A stretch of DNA of 64,000 bases from Bolinopsis microptera. Lineage: Eukaryota > Ctenophora > Tentaculata > Lobata > Bolinopsidae. The notes beneath the pieces were generated by a model, which was not told the origin of the DNA, did not search any database, and saw only the letters and a program-made list of their open reading frames with translations. Positions 1-12,480 of the stretch are shown piece by piece; positions within the stretch are counted from its first letter, which is position 1; each line of letters starts with the position of its first letter. Location of the stretch: the NCBI RefSeq assembly GCF_026151205.1, contig NC_087084.1:2636845-2700844 (forward strand). Reading direction: 5' to 3'. Both the position numbers and the translations under genes were made by a program.

Positions 1-2285
1 TAATTGTGATCAAATCTCGCATCTTCACTATCCCCAAAATCTGCCCAAAAAATTAAAATTTAAATTTAAAACAAATCTGCAAAATTAAAATCGTCAGTTA
101 AAATTGCTGTTTTTTGGGGGCCCGGGAAAAAAGACAAACTTTCCCTAAGTTTTCAATCAAACGCATGCTTTCTCAGCTTCCAAACATCTTAAATGAACAT
201 ATTATAGTCATAGGGCCCAAAAACAGTTCTACGTTAATTTATAATTTTAATTTTTTAATGATAATCAAATGTGTTTGATCTTTTTGGTGGGTTTTTTTAA
301 CCCCCAAAAAAGATGGCTTTTAAAAAAAAAAAAAAAAAAAAAAAAGGGAAAAAAAAGCACACGTTCACATGATGTGATAACTTTAAAATTTTAGCACATA
401 GCGGGAGCTATAAACTTGTTAGGGTTTTAGCGCTTTTTAAAACGCTTTTAAGGGAAAGTTTTACAATTTAGACACAAAAGTGACCAACACGCTTGGGTTT
501 TTACACCGATATATTTGGGGGATGTTTTTTGTCAAAATAAGGTGTATCGCCCCTTCCACTAGCGACATTTTAACTTTGGAGAAAGGTTTTTAAACATGAA
601 AAAAAAATGGTTTGTGCTTTTTCTTTGCTGCTGCTTTTCGTTAAAATGTTCTTACCGGGTTTAAAATTTGGGGATCAAACCAAATTAAAAAACATCGTTT
701 TAAAGGGTAAAACCAAAATTATATTTTATAAATTTAAAAATCGTTTATTGGCTAAAAAAAATATTTTATGAGCTATTTTTTTTACGCTCTATTTGGTTTC
801 CCTTGGTGGTTACATTGGGGGATCACTAAAAAATCTTAAACTGGTAATGTTTCTGGTTTGGTGTGCTTCAAAATTTTAGGGGGATATGTTTCCGAAAAAA
901 ATAAGTTTTAATATAGAATCTAACTGCTTTTACAAAATTTAAATTTTCTTGATACCCAAAAAACATTTTGTCACAGATCCCAAACAAAGTTAAACAAATT
1001 TTAAAAATTAAACGGACTTCCAAATAAGGGCAAAAACAAACTTCCAAAAAAGGGGGATACCACTGAAAGATTCTAAAGGGGCTCCCTTTCAGTGGTTTGT
1101 TTGGGATTCCTTTATAGGAAAGGGTTTCCAGCCCCTTTTTCCCCGGTGGTAAATCAGTTTTATTCCCCCGGGAACTCCTTTGCTGTACTCCCTGCTAAAA
1201 AAGAACGCATCGCTCCTCCATCCCCCGGGGGAAGGGAAAATTTTTTTTGATGTTTCCCCGTTTTTTTTTTAAAAAAAAGGCTGGGCCAAAAAGCCTAAGA
1301 GAAGAAAACATTGAAAATCTCTGGGTACCCCCGGGGGGCTGTATACTGGTGTTTGTCGGTTTTCCTTTTCTTACGAAAATTTTCCCGGGGCGAATATTTT
1401 CGTCAAAATTGAACTCCGATGTATAAATTTTTATGTCTTTAAATTTTTTTTAAAAATTTTTTTTTAAGAGGTCCCTTTTTTGTCCTTTTATTTAAAAACT
1501 TAATTTTAAAAACGAGTTTAAGGGTTTAATTTTAAAGGCCCAAATTTAAAAGTATCTTAACGTTCCCAAATGAGAGCCGCATCATAAAACCCCGAGGGGT
1601 TTTATTAGTCAGTAAGTAACTGACCACAGAAAAGTTAAACAATTTTGATAAAGGTTTTTCAATTTTTTCCTTTTTCACATTTTAATTACACGAAAAAAAA
1701 AACTACCTCCTATTTTTTTCCTACTCAACCCCATTATTATTCAAACCCAAAAATTTAAAGGGAATCGTCTGTCGTCATTTTTTTATTTTTTTTTTCAAAA
1801 GAAAAAGATTTCGAAACATTGTAACAAAATCCCTTCCCCCAAAAATTTTTTAACAAATTTATGTAATTTCTGTATTTAGACTAGAAAAGAATTGGGAGGG
1901 AAAGTTTTGATTTAAAAAGGGGTGTTGTCTGTGATATAAACTGGCAGAAAACTGCTCAACCCTCATTTTTATTTAAACAAGTCCCACCAAATATAAAACC
2001 TTTTTTTTTAAAAATAACTTTGCCCTCCCTTTTTTAACCCCCCTTTAAAAAATATTCTTTTAGATCCTGACTCCCCGGTTTCAATAACCCCCTGCGTCAC
2101 GAGATTCAAAAAGCGGAAGGGGAAGACAAAGAAAATGTTTTCCAGTAAAAACATAAGTAGGGGTCCCCCTTTGGGGGTTTTAAAAACCCCGGTTTTCCCC
2201 CAAATTTTGGAAAAAACATAAACAAAAAAATATATCACAGGGGAGTACCAGATCCAAAGACGGGGTTAAGTTTGGTGACAATGAC
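1..2285. other. abnormal, homopolymer-inflated sequence with no gene
   Basis: This stretch has an extreme density of A, T, C and G runs of four or more bases, and CCCC/GGGG blocks that do not occur at this rate elsewhere in the window. No reading frame resembles a protein family. The change near 2.3-2.5 kb is fairly sharp and coincides with frame breaks in a GPCR gene that would otherwise continue into it. I infer unpolished or low-quality consensus rather than real composition. Genes could be hidden here. Confidence 0.55.
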
Positions 2286-2520
2286 GTGACTGTTCTGTTT
2301 TCCCCCAGCAGAGGTTTTCAAAGAGGAACGGTTTGTCTCAGTAGACCCATGAGGGCGAGGCAGATGATAGTGAGGATACAAGGAAACCCTGAGTGGGATC
2401 CAGGGTCAGGTAAAAGTACAAACTATTCCCCGGGGACAGTGAGTCCCCCGCTTCATCGCACCCTCCCAATTTATTTTGACACAAGGTTTCCCCCCAATCT
2501 CCCAAAAATAATATAAGGGG

Positions 2521-3084
2521 CTATTCGCTGAGTTTCCCGAAAGTTAGTAGCAAAAAAGTGTGATTAACTATCCTTAAAAAAACCCCCAGAACCCCAAGGT
2601 ACCCCGCAAAGAAGCCTAATGCTACCTTCTTGTTTATCTTCCTGAAGGGTCTGGCTGTATTGATAGTCCTGGTGACACACAACAGAGTGTTTGCAAACAC
2701 TGATATTCTCTGGCAAACCTCTATCAAAACTTTAGAGATTATGAGCCCCCAGAGAGACACACTGTCTTCATTACTAGCCCTGTTCAGCACAGCTAACACT
2801 ATATACTGACTATACAGTCCCAACACCATGCCTCCATCAAACAACGCTATCAACAGATACAACCCCGGCACGAAGCTCTTATCCTTTAACCGAGCAAGAT
2901 AGACAGTAGCTACAGTGATGTCCAGGAAGAGAACACAGATACCCAGGACTGAGTTGTAGGGAATGTAGGGGAGGATGTAGGAGGAGGCGTAGAGGAGGTA
3001 CTCATACACGTAGGTAGTAGAGGAGGTGATGGTGGAGGAGGTGGGGGAAAGCGTGGTGATTTCATGGATAAAGGTTTGGTTCAT
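2521..3084 (-). CDS. rhodopsin-like GPCR, N-terminal half (TM1-TM4), 3' part broken
   Basis: The 187-residue frame starts at an ATG at 3084. It has a Ser/Thr-rich N-terminus of about 40 residues and then four hydrophobic segments, near residues 43-68 (TM1), 72-100 (TM2), 108-140 (TM3) and 155-180 (TM4). After TM3 the sequence VTRTINTARPF sits where family A receptors carry the DRY-type motif and second intracellular loop. A seven-helix receptor should be about 330-400 residues, so this is roughly half. The frame stops at 2521 where the homopolymer-rich sequence begins. Hydrophobic stretches such as ILTIICLALMGLL continue in another frame at about 2330-2400, which suggests the break is a consensus error or a frameshift. 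The ligand and subfamily cannot be named. Confidence 0.6.
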   Translation of the reverse strand: MNQTFIHEITTLSPTSSTITSSTTYVYEYLLYASSYILPYIPYNSVLGICVLFLDITVATVYLARLKDKSFVPGLYLLIALFDGGMVLGLYSQYIVLAVLNRASNEDSVSLWGLIISKVLIEVCQRISVFANTLLCVTRTINTARPFRKINKKVALGFFAGYLGVLGVFLRIVNHTFLLLTFGKLSE

Positions 3085-6000
3085 GGTAGGTTTATCACTT
3101 TACTGAAATATACATTATAGTTATACTCACAACCTTCAGTTCCGAATAATGACTCAGTAAGAAGTTAAAGCATTTAAAATGTTTGAACTATGTTTGAAGA
3201 TGAAGAGCGACTAGATGACAAAAGGAGGAAGAAACTATTAACTTATTAACTACTTCGTTAATTAGTTAATTGCATGTCAGTAGGCACGAAGTCTACTGAA
3301 TATACCTAGGTCGATCCAATATATACTAGTACTAAAATATAATTAAACCATATAAAATATACCCAAGGCTGTAAGGCAAGTCGTTTAAAATTAAACATGA
3401 CAGAAAAGATGGGTCTAGTTCCAGATAATTGTCAGTGGACGCTATATCAACATTTGTGAACCAGCGAATAGAAGTTAAACGATGATCGTTTTAAACGATG
3501 GCATAAATAAACTAATTACACACACGGATAATTATTCTATATAATTTATATAATTTATAGAACCATATAAGAGAACAGTATAGTCTCTAAGAGAAGAGAC
3601 GCCACGGAAATAGTTTACATCAGATTACCACTATAGCAAGAAATGCGGCCACTTTTCTTTTGTGGATGGCCGCTCAATTTCCCAATCCCCAGGCTTTACT
3701 GTTTATAAACATGCAGATATGGCGGAGTTATCTAAGTATCTAGGCCGAGCTCCGCCCAGTTACATCCATATTGATTTTGGAAATCGTGTATATTTCCTTG
3801 CAACCCTATGTTTATTGTTTATGCAACCTGTGCATAATAGTAATACCAACTCGAAATACAGTCCAAATAATCGGTTCTTTTGCGATAGTGTAAACGCGAT
3901 AGCTAGCGCCATCCAGCGCCATCCATTGTTACATATAATATCTTATCTACATATCTTAAATGAGTGCCTAGTGGCTTAACGGGAGACGTACATGGTGAAA
4001 TTAACGATTTACTTGTGCGTGCGGGGACGCCGTACGACGGACACAAGCTACCATATATGATATACAAAAAAAACTCAAGGGTTAATGGCTAAGGAAGTTC
4101 GAACCTTGAGTATAAATAAATAAATTAAATAGATTAATCACATTTTGGTTGTGTAGTATAATGTAGGTTTAATAATTGTGGCGGAGGGTTCATTCCATTT
4201 TAGTAATTTTTCTCTGACGAATAATATATCCACGGAGCCTAGCGGGCGGAGCGATATAACTAGGTGAGCTGAAATTAATAACTAATGTTGAGATGAGCAG
4301 ATCTACAGGATATTATATATAATATATTATAGTAATAGGTAAGTCTGCGTGTTATAACTTTATAAGTTGCCCTACGCTGTGGGCCTGCTACACACAAGTA
4401 CACAGCCACAGGAGGAGGAGCCGAGATTAATGAGTTTTATTAAATAACGCGATAGTATCATAGTGCAGAAAACAAGGATGGGTATTAACAAACATAAGGT
4501 TAGATTACATAGTAATAAAAAACTGTAAACAAATAATAAATATCTTGATCCACAGAAAGTGAATGATATCCGGGCGGACTGATATGCGGATGCCCGAGGA
4601 GGCAATATTTTTTCGTATAACACGCAGGGATCATCGAGCCGAATGCAAGAATGCAGACTGCAGGGTGGTTTACGACACTTCGGCTTTTTCAGGTTTGGGA
4701 TTTATGATTTTATATTTGTAGGAATATATGAATTCAGATGCTGATTGTAACTTTATTGTTAAAAGTAAATTTTAACAAGATTAGTCTGGATGCCGAGCCG
4801 CCAGAAGCCAAACGTTTTTAATTCGGGTGTTCGGGAATTTTTCGGATAGAAAGTAAGAAATTTGCTTATAGCTGGATGTATTCAGGGCTGTCAGGCATTT
4901 TAGCACCTGCCTAATTGAAAACTTTTGAAAGATCGAGGCAATCGTCACCTTAACTGATCGAACAGGTACTAACACAATTTTCAGAGCAAAGCACGATACT
5001 ATATCGTCGATAGCAAAGTTAAAATAAACACAATGTAGGTAACCACTAACCAACACCACAATCATGATAACAACTGAATTAAATTCATTCTGAACGACGA
5101 GCAGCTATGTGCTCCGTGATCACGAGCGACCAATATCAATATTAGAGGACAGATGTGTTATGTCAGTGGTATGTCCAGAGGTGTTATGTCAAGGTGCTAT
5201 GTCAAGTGCAAATCCGTCCAATTACGAACAGGAAAAGCGATCCTGCGAGCAGACGGATATCATATGTTTACTTTCCTTATACGTATTTGACCCTCTGTTC
5301 ACATTGTTATCTTTACCACAGCTTGGCTCGGCAATTTCGAGGTGCTATCTGCAACGTGGTACACATATCATGATCTTATTACGTCATAAACTAGAAATCT
5401 TACTATATATAAAGCGAGACGATATATATATATTTATCAGAGCCATTTTACTGACACCACGGCATCAACTTTAACGCGAATTTCCGCAGATATCGTAAAA
5501 GATATACAACTGAAACTTTTTGACTGGGTCAAATGCTTTAATGGCCTCGAAATCAGCATGAAAAAATAAAAATTGGCCAAGAAATAGGAGTTTTAGAGCC
5601 CAAAATGTGGACCACCAAGTGGTGTCAAAAACGCGAATTAAATAGGTAATAATTATTTTAGTCTCTTGAGTCTTGACACCATTTTAGGGTTATACGGGTT
5701 CCTGCTGGCTGCTAGTAATATGAACGTGTAACCGTGCCCAAGTATAATACAAACTGTTTGGGGGGAGGTTAACTTTTAAGATAGGCAACCGATCCTTATA
5801 ATAACAGTGTTTAGGTCGCTCCTCTAATAATAATAATAAATTAGCAATATCTTAAATCCTAATATCTTTTAAATTCTAATTGTCCCGAAAAATCATCTTA
5901 TGGGTGCCTGATCATTAATATTATGTTGAGCTATTTAATAAAAATAAGTACAACAATGCTATTTGATTGACGATGCCAACGTAGCTTTGCAACGATATCG

Positions 6001-7144
6001 TCAGCGAATATTAACAATTAACAATTAAGCGAAGCAAGCATGATAATGCGCGTCGAAGCGACGACGTCCTCCTATCGGCTACACTCGACAGTGCTATAGT
6101 ATTATCAAGTCAGAACAGTCTGTAACGATTTGTTAAAACTTCAATCTAAACGAAAAGAGGAGTAATGATCAATATGAATAACGTTGATGTGAAGAATCGA
6201 TTTCCATTAAAAATGTTGGAGCACTAGCACTGTGGCTGATATGAGCTTATGAGGACAAAAGGGGAACAGTAATAACACTGTAGTGTAATACTGGCAGCAT
6301 TCTTAATCTTATTTTTCATTCGAACACAATTATGGATGATCAATGATGATTAATCACTCTATACTGGACTGTCACGTGACTTCTTTTGACACATTCTCTA
6401 GATGGCCCTGAATCACTATTCGAAACCTTGTATCACGTCGTGACCCCCATCGTTAGTTCACTAAACTTAAAGAGTTTCTACGATACAGGGTCATACAACG
6501 TATGACAATCGAAACCCTAACCCTATAATTTGATTCCAACCCTAACCTTAACCAAATTCCTAACTGAAGCACATCCTGAACCCTAACGAGAAATTATATC
6601 AACTTCCTTATATGGTCATATCACGTGATCTTGGCAGTTTTTTGCCGATATCTCGCCAGGGGCGAATTTTAACCTATAATGTCATGCGGGGTGATTCGAA
6701 ATTAGCGTATGAAAATACATCGGTTCAAGTGCAGTGTCGGGGCCCTTCTTGAAGCAGTGTCGGGGGCCTTTCTTAAAAAATCTCGAAGTTCGAGTGTAGA
6801 GTGATTTAGATCACGCTTGCACAATTACATTGTTCAACTGGTTCCAGAGAAATAAAAAATAGTTCGTATATAACTACAAATATAACTATGAGAGATCGTC
6901 CACATTATTACATATACAGGAATATAACAAATACAAAGTAAAGAAAAAAAGAAGATCCCTCAATTACAATTCCAGGCGATGATCATAAAGCTTGCGGTAG
7001 GATTTGGATGTTGGGAAAGCGCGGATATGGGATACTGAAAGCTCACTTGCCCTACGCAGTACGCGCGCTGGATTCATCACAATCCTTCAACATCTTGAAA
7101 TTGAGTCACTTTAGTAATTCTCTAGACTCAGTTTGTTTTTTACA
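3085..7144. other. gene-free stretch
   Basis: I see no supported coding exon, RNA gene or long tandem repeat here. The frames of 60-120 codons on either strand lack family resemblance and codon regularity. A phrase near 3691-3722 (aggctttactgtttata followed by a GCAGATATGG) recurs near 12650-12690, so part of it is a dispersed repeat. Telomere-like CCCTAA words occur at about 6512-6555. Confidence 0.5.
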
Positions 7145-7390
7145 CTTTTCTCATGTTGTTCGACTAATGTGTGAATGTAAGCTGATTGAGACAATTTGAA
7201 TTGATCTGAAGAGTTGGTGTTTACCTCAGTGGCGCCAACAGGAAATGTACGCCACTGGTGTTTACATGCCCTGTAACTCCATTGAATGGAATTACAGGGC
7301 AGGTATACACCAGTAATTAATTATCTCAATCAGGCAGCGCCTGTTTAGATTACATTCACACTCACACACAGTTGAACAACACGAGACAAG
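7145..7390. repeat. fold-back (inverted-repeat) element
   Basis: The two halves are imperfect reverse complements. TGTTGTTCGACT near 7154 pairs with AGTTGAACAACA near 7370, CTGATTGAGA near 7180 pairs with TCTCAATCAG near 7323, and the centre is a hairpin around TGCCCTGTAA / TTACAGGGCA (7268-7305). The left arm is longer because it contains a 31-bp insertion that is absent from the right arm. There is no coding capacity; this looks like a non-autonomous fold-back element. Confidence 0.7.
7227..7257. mobile_element. 31-bp hAT-like mini-element with 8-bp TSD
   Basis: The element begins CAGTGGCG and ends CGCCACTG, the same terminal repeats as the 249-bp MITE at 62422-62670. It is flanked by GTGTTTAC at 7217-7224 and 7258-7265, with two extra bases on the left. 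Removing it and one flank copy restores pairing of the fold-back arm. It is either a terminal-repeat-only deletion derivative or an insertion scar. Confidence 0.65.
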
Positions 7391-8118
7391 TGGAAAACAA
7401 ACAATTAACAAACGAATAGACTTCGCAAAGGGTTTCGCTTGAGATCGAAGATTTCAAAACTCTAGTTCGACAGTCGAACTCAAGGGTTTGTCGAACTACA
7501 GACATAGTACATGTCGAACTAGAGTGCACGTCGAACTAAAGTATGTGTAACACTAACTTCCTCCGCTATTGTGTCCTCCGCCCTCGTGCCCAATTATACC
7601 CATCGTTACAAAAATGAATTTAAGTATTACTATCCCGTTCGCTTTGGTAGCAAATTGATGCGAAATCCTCCATTTTCAATGTTGCACTGTTATAAAAGGG
7701 GCCCATTCATGCTGGGGAACATTTCAGTTTTATTCTTTTATATTTCACCCCACATTGTTAGTGTGGGACGTGGGTGTAGGATTCATATAACAAATCTTCA
7801 CTGGAAAGCAGAAGCCGTTCGCACCTTCTCTAGAGGGCCCTGACAGACAATCTGAAATCCTAAAGTTCGCGTTTTGAGGTTGGGGTTGGGGTTAGGGTCT
7901 AGGACATGGTTCTGGTTACACAAGCAGTAAAGACGATAGTAATATATTGATATTTATAATAATCAAAGATCATCGCGTTTCATAATGCATCGATACAGAA
8001 ACTTGAACAAGTGTTCCAAAACAATAAACTTTAACATCGACAACCATAGATCGATGGACCTATATAGCTCTAGACAGCGCTAGTGGGGTCCGGACTCTAC
8101 GGCGTAAGACTCTACGGC

Positions 8119-8154
<36 letters not shown>

Positions 8155-8155
8155 T
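8119..8155 (+). repeat. interstitial telomeric repeat (TTAGGG)n, short block
   Basis: About six TTAGGG units, one with an extra T, lie directly inside the left terminal repeat of the element at 8086-8498. Confidence 0.9.
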
Positions 8156-8268
8156 CACCTAACCATGTGCTTTCGCGCCACTTCGGGCGCGCTTGTTTCA
8201 CAAGTCAAGAGGACAAGTCGTGAGGCGGGCGCGCGCTACTGCAAGCGCAAGGGCTCTGGATAGAGCAA

Positions 8269-8459
8269 GGTTAGGGTTAGAGTAAGGGTTAGGGTTAGGG
8301 TTAGGGTTAGGGTTAGGGTTAGGGTTATAGGGTTAGGGTTAGGGTTAGGGTTAGGGTTAGGGTTAGGGTTAATGTTAGGGTTAGGGTTAGGGTTAGGGTT
8401 AGGGTTAGGGTTAGGGTTAGAGTTCCGGTTAGGGTTAGGGTTAGGGTTAGGGTTAGAGT
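8269..8459 (+). repeat. interstitial telomeric repeat (TTAGGG)n, long block
   Basis: About thirty TTAGGG units with a few variants (for example TTATAGGG, TTAATG, TTAGAG). Ordinary sequence continues on both sides, so this is not a chromosome end. Confidence 0.93.
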
Positions 8460-8754
8460 CTCACGACGTAGAGTCTTACGCCGTAGAGTCCCGGACCCAG
8501 CGCTAGTGATGCTAGATATCGTTTCGACAGCCAGCGACAGATTGCGATCGATGACTGTCGTATAAAAGTGGCAAGCTGACATTATCCGCTAGAAGGCGCT
8601 AGTAGGCGTTATATTTCGCTGTGACAGTCAGTGACACTTAGTTATACTTGAAATAGCGATCGATAACGCCTAACCTAGCGCACCCAAAAAGCTAAGAAAC
8701 TGTCGAAATATAAAAGTTGTGTCTGGATGATTTAGTGTGTATTGAGGGGAATCG

Positions 8755-8940
8755 GTCACGAGGAAACTTCCGCCCTTGTGTCATGTGATCGACCTCCACC
8801 CTCACGACTTCCGCCCTCGAGTCCAGCCTTTTAGGAAACTTCCGCCCTTGAGTCCTACGCCCTTGGGTCTTCCGTCCTCGCGACCTCCGCCCTCGTGACT
8901 TCCGCCCTCATTGTCCTATACCCCTCAGTCCTCACTACTA
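8755..8940. repeat. degenerate minisatellite, CTTCCGCCCTCGTG-like units
   Basis: Units related to ACTTCCGCCCTCGTGTC recur with variable spacing (about 15-18 bp). Related units occur near 7560-7590 and 9148-9195, so the family spreads around the telomeric-core element. Confidence 0.6.
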
Positions 8941-9028
8941 TACTGAGTAGTTAAAGTTTTAGGATCTAAACAGACTCTTCTTCAAGTTCATGATGCCTAC
9001 GATTGAAATATTGTCAAGATGCTTAGCG

Positions 9029-9333
9029 TTATCGAGACCGAATGGGTGCATAATTATAAGTTTGTATATTTCATCCAATTCGCACGCCATTGTCCTTCCT
9101 AAGCCGTATGTGGCTTAAAATTATATTGTTGAATTGTGACTCACAATGTGACCTCCACCCTCGTGTCCTACGCCCTCGTGACTTTCGCCATAGTGTCTTA
9201 TAACCTTTATCGAGACCGAATGATCAGTGCATATTTATAAGTTTGTATATTTCATCCAATTCGCATGCCATTGTCCTTCCTAAGCCGTATGTGGCTTAAA
9301 ATTATACTTTTGAATTGTGACTCACAATGTGAA
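9029..9333. repeat. direct duplication, about 125-bp copies
   Basis: The block at about 9029-9152, beginning TTATCGAGACCGAATG and ending CTCACAATGTGA, is repeated at about 9209-9333 with few changes. The spacer holds CCTCGTG-type minisatellite units. Confidence 0.85.
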
Positions 9334-11066
9334 TAAACTACGGTCGCCGCGGTGGACACTACGGTGGTTTACGGTACGAAGGAGCTGAGGTTCTGGTTAC
9401 TACTACTACAGACAGTACAGCGGAATCGCATGACACTCACATTAGTACTATGGACAGTACGGTGGAACCAATGTTAAAACTCATGAGACCAATTGTTCGA
9501 ATTATATCATTCAAACATGCGAGCTGCTCTTATATGGTAATCTTACTATAATACCCCTGGACCAAAAGGGTCCAGAGAACTATAATTTACGGTGAATACA
9601 CGTATGTTAAAAAAGTTCGCCATGGTACTGAAAATTCAGACCTAAACCCTGATCTTTGCGTGGTAACAGAAGAAGACGAAGACCCTGCGACAGAAGTGGA
9701 AATGGGGATGTGAAATACTAGGATAAAATTAAGCTAATCCCATTATTCAAAATAAAACGGACCTAGTTGGGTGGAATTCTGACTCTTACGTAATGTCTTA
9801 AACTTGAAGTTTCCTATCAATTCAAGATGTACAATTAACCTATAGAAAATATCCTCGAATAGAAGGTTTTACAATAAGGTGACAGGTTTTTAGGTTTTAC
9901 AATAAGGTGACAGGATAGCTGGGCCCTGGGGCTATAGTTGAGCTGGTGATGAGCCAAATTGAAGTAGAGTATTCAATATTATAATTTTATATCTTTACAA
10001 TGTAAGAATTAAGATTCCAAAACATTGTGTGTACTTAAGCGACTAATGACAATGTGACTAAAATAAAATGACTGTATTTCAATCTGATGAGGGATTGTGA
10101 TTTAGCTTAATAAGTTGTTCATTTGCCAAGATTCACTCTCTTTAAAAAATTTAATAATGCATGGATAATATGAAAAGTCGATTCATTATCAATGCAACTT
10201 GCTATCTGATAATAATACTAAACGTTCAAGAAATCTTCTAAAATGTTCAACGACCACCCTTGGTTCTGCCACACCCGGGCCATATTGCTACTGGTCGAAT
10301 TATGTGGCATGTGCTGGTGGCGCCTGCAGGTGGGCTGTGTTTTCAGCAGGTTATAGCATGAGCACGGGCCTTTTCAAACTTGCTTGTAAAAGTACCGTTA
10401 GAAATTCTATGGTTAGAATGCATGGCAAAATAGAGAAAATAAAATAATAACCTCTCTGTGATATGTCCTAAACCACATCTCTAAAAAACAAATCTTCTAA
10501 ATGGTCTAAACAAGAACTTTAAATCTTTTTAATATGAGACTAGACGTAATAAACAAATTAATTTAACGTATCAAACAAATTAATTTGACGTATTAAAGAA
10601 ATTAATTTCATTTCCCCCTCATCACATGATGAACACTGAACAGTCTTCTCGACAAGAACGGAGCTGTAGGACTGTTTTCAGGCAGCTTAAAAACATGCCC
10701 CAAAATATTATTTTAATATCATATACGAAATTATGACTTTTCTCTCAGTGTCCCGAGAATAAACCACGACGTTTATCATCGCAAGAGATTAAAGTATGTA
10801 GTATAATAGAATGTAAAGTAAATAGTATGTTTAACAACGTCAGCCGATAAAAAATTGTATAATTTTAAGTTTTTTTACGGAACTAAAGATAAAAATAAAA
10901 TCACCTGAAACGTCGAGTAAAACAGAGTGTTCAACTTGAATTATATGTCAATATTAGTTCATTAATGCAGGAAAACTAATTTATTAAACAGCTGAACTAT
11001 TTAATTAGATTAAGCGAGTCAAATTCCTGAAAGATCCTCAAAAATCGTCGAGCCTCTTATTTCCTA
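9334..11066. other. gene-free stretch
   Basis: No supported gene. Small direct repeats are visible: a 29-bp doublet at about 9868-9914 (AGGTTTTACAATAAGGTGAC) and three AAATTAATTT-type units at about 10550-10610. A 75-codon open stretch at about 9336-9557, with YGG-like residues at its start, lacks a start codon and family resemblance. Confidence 0.5.
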
Positions 11067-11306
11067 AACAAATAGCATCTAGTCAAGCTGACAGCAGACT
11101 TGAAGCTTTAAACAACAAGAATAAGAGCACCAAATAAGCTTTGCTCCGATGTTACAATTTTATTGCTCTCATGCTTGGAGACTAAAAACAAAGAAACCGG
11201 TTGAACCATAAGTCCATAACCATGGCAACGGTAGCTCACTGCTCAAGATGTGTATGCTCCGAGCATCGAGGGTTCAATATCTGAGAATAGTCCATGCGTT
11301 AACCTA
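11067..11306 (+). repeat. tRNA-like SINE copy 1
   Basis: It contains an A-box-like TAGCTCACTGCT (about 11229) and a B-box-like GAGGGTTCAATATC (about 11269), spaced as in tRNA-derived SINEs. A second copy lies at 12229-12480 with the same upstream leader (CTTTGCTCCGATGTTACAAT). It is followed directly by a LINE endonuclease fragment. Confidence 0.6.
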
Positions 11307-11309
11307 TCC

Positions 11310-11630
11310 TTTTTTGATGAAACAGTTCAGCCCTGCAATGAGGAGTTCACAGCAGGTCAAATCGAGTCCTACCCTTCTTACCACAAACAACGAGCAAGCA
11401 GAGACCCTGTCGTCAATGAGACCCCCGTCAATGACCGGGGTAAAAAATTTATAGACTTAATTCAGAGCTGTAACATGTCTATCCTAAATGGATCCACTCT
11501 AGGTGAAATATTTGGCGAATTGACGTCACACCAATAAAATGGAACTAAAATTGTGGACTACATGGCATCATCAAACGACACACGACATGTCATAAAATGT
11601 TTTAAAGTTTCAGAATTTGGCCGCCAAGTT
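11310..11630 (+). mobile_element. LINE fragment, end of APE endonuclease domain
   Basis: The translation contains a run typical of the C-terminal half of the LINE AP-endonuclease: FIDLIQSCNMSILNGSTLGE followed by GTKIVDYMASS. A stop (TAA at about 11535) interrupts it. The upstream part, coding ETVQPCNEE, is shared with the fragment at 14040-14230. Dead remnant. Confidence 0.7.
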
Positions 11631-12228
11631 AAAAGTTTTTATATAAAGTTACAATTTTATTACTTTCAACACTATGCTATATAACAAATAATTAGAGAAT
11701 ATGAGTATACGTTATTCAGCTATTTATTTTCATTATAATCTGTCTTCACTGAGTCTATTCAGAAACAATCAGAAATTTGAATGAAAGAAACATCAAATCA
11801 TGAGACTCAATAACACTACACGAATACACCAGAAAGCTTAATATAGAATAACATCAAAAATTAATAAAGGACCCTAAAACTGTTAAAAATTTAAAAAAAT
11901 AAAAGTTGGCAGACACGAATATAATATAAGAGCCCTAAATACTTATTAATATTATATATTAAATATAATAATTGTCATAAACAACTATAACTTAACACAT
12001 TCTTATAGTTATAAGTCCTAGTGGCCGAATCCTGAACAAAGATTTATTCTAGTACATAAATAGTTAATTCTTGTTTTTAAGGCTGTTTTGTTCCACCTAA
12101 GTATGAGTCTAACTTAATTCTATTCAGGAGGTTCTCTAAAGATTATATTTTATTCGAAGAATTCAAGAGCCTAAACTGTGTATGATTCGCCTCTCCAAAC
12201 AAATCTAATATTTCATAAACAAATTTTA

Positions 12229-12480
12229 TTTCCTAAATAAATAACATCTATTCAAGCTGACTTGAAGCTTTAAACAAGAAGAATAAGAGCACCAGATAAG
12301 CTTTGCTCCGATGTTACAATTTTATTGCTCTCATGCTTGGAGACTAAAGATATAACAAAGAAATCGGTTGAACCATAGCATAGGTCCATAACCATGGCCA
12401 TGGTAGCTCAATCCTCAGGATGTGCATGCTCTGAGCATCGAGGGTTCAATATCTGAGAATAGTCCACGCGTTAACCTATC
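12229..12480 (+). repeat. tRNA-like SINE copy 2
   Basis: Second copy of the block at 11067-11306, keeping GGTAGCTCA and GAGGGTTCAATATC. Unlike copy 1 it is not followed by LINE sequence. Confidence 0.6.

Larger units (their letters stand above)
8086..8498. mobile_element. TIR element with a telomeric-repeat core
   Basis: The left end GGGTCCGGACTCTACGG and the right end, ending AGAGTCCCGGACCC, are inverted repeats of about 30 bp that also contain GTAAGACTCTAC. The direct repeat AGCGCTAGTG flanks the element at 8076-8085 and 8499-8508; the exact edge is ambiguous by one or two bases, so the TSD is 8-10 bp. Between the ends lie two blocks of TTAGGG repeats and a GC-rich spacer at 8156-8268. There is no open frame for a transposase, so it is presumably non-autonomous. 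Confidence 0.72.

Noticed and set aside
8119-8459. Chromosome end (telomere)
   Set aside because: The TTAGGG blocks are short, imperfect, bracketed by TIRs and followed by tens of kb of ordinary sequence.
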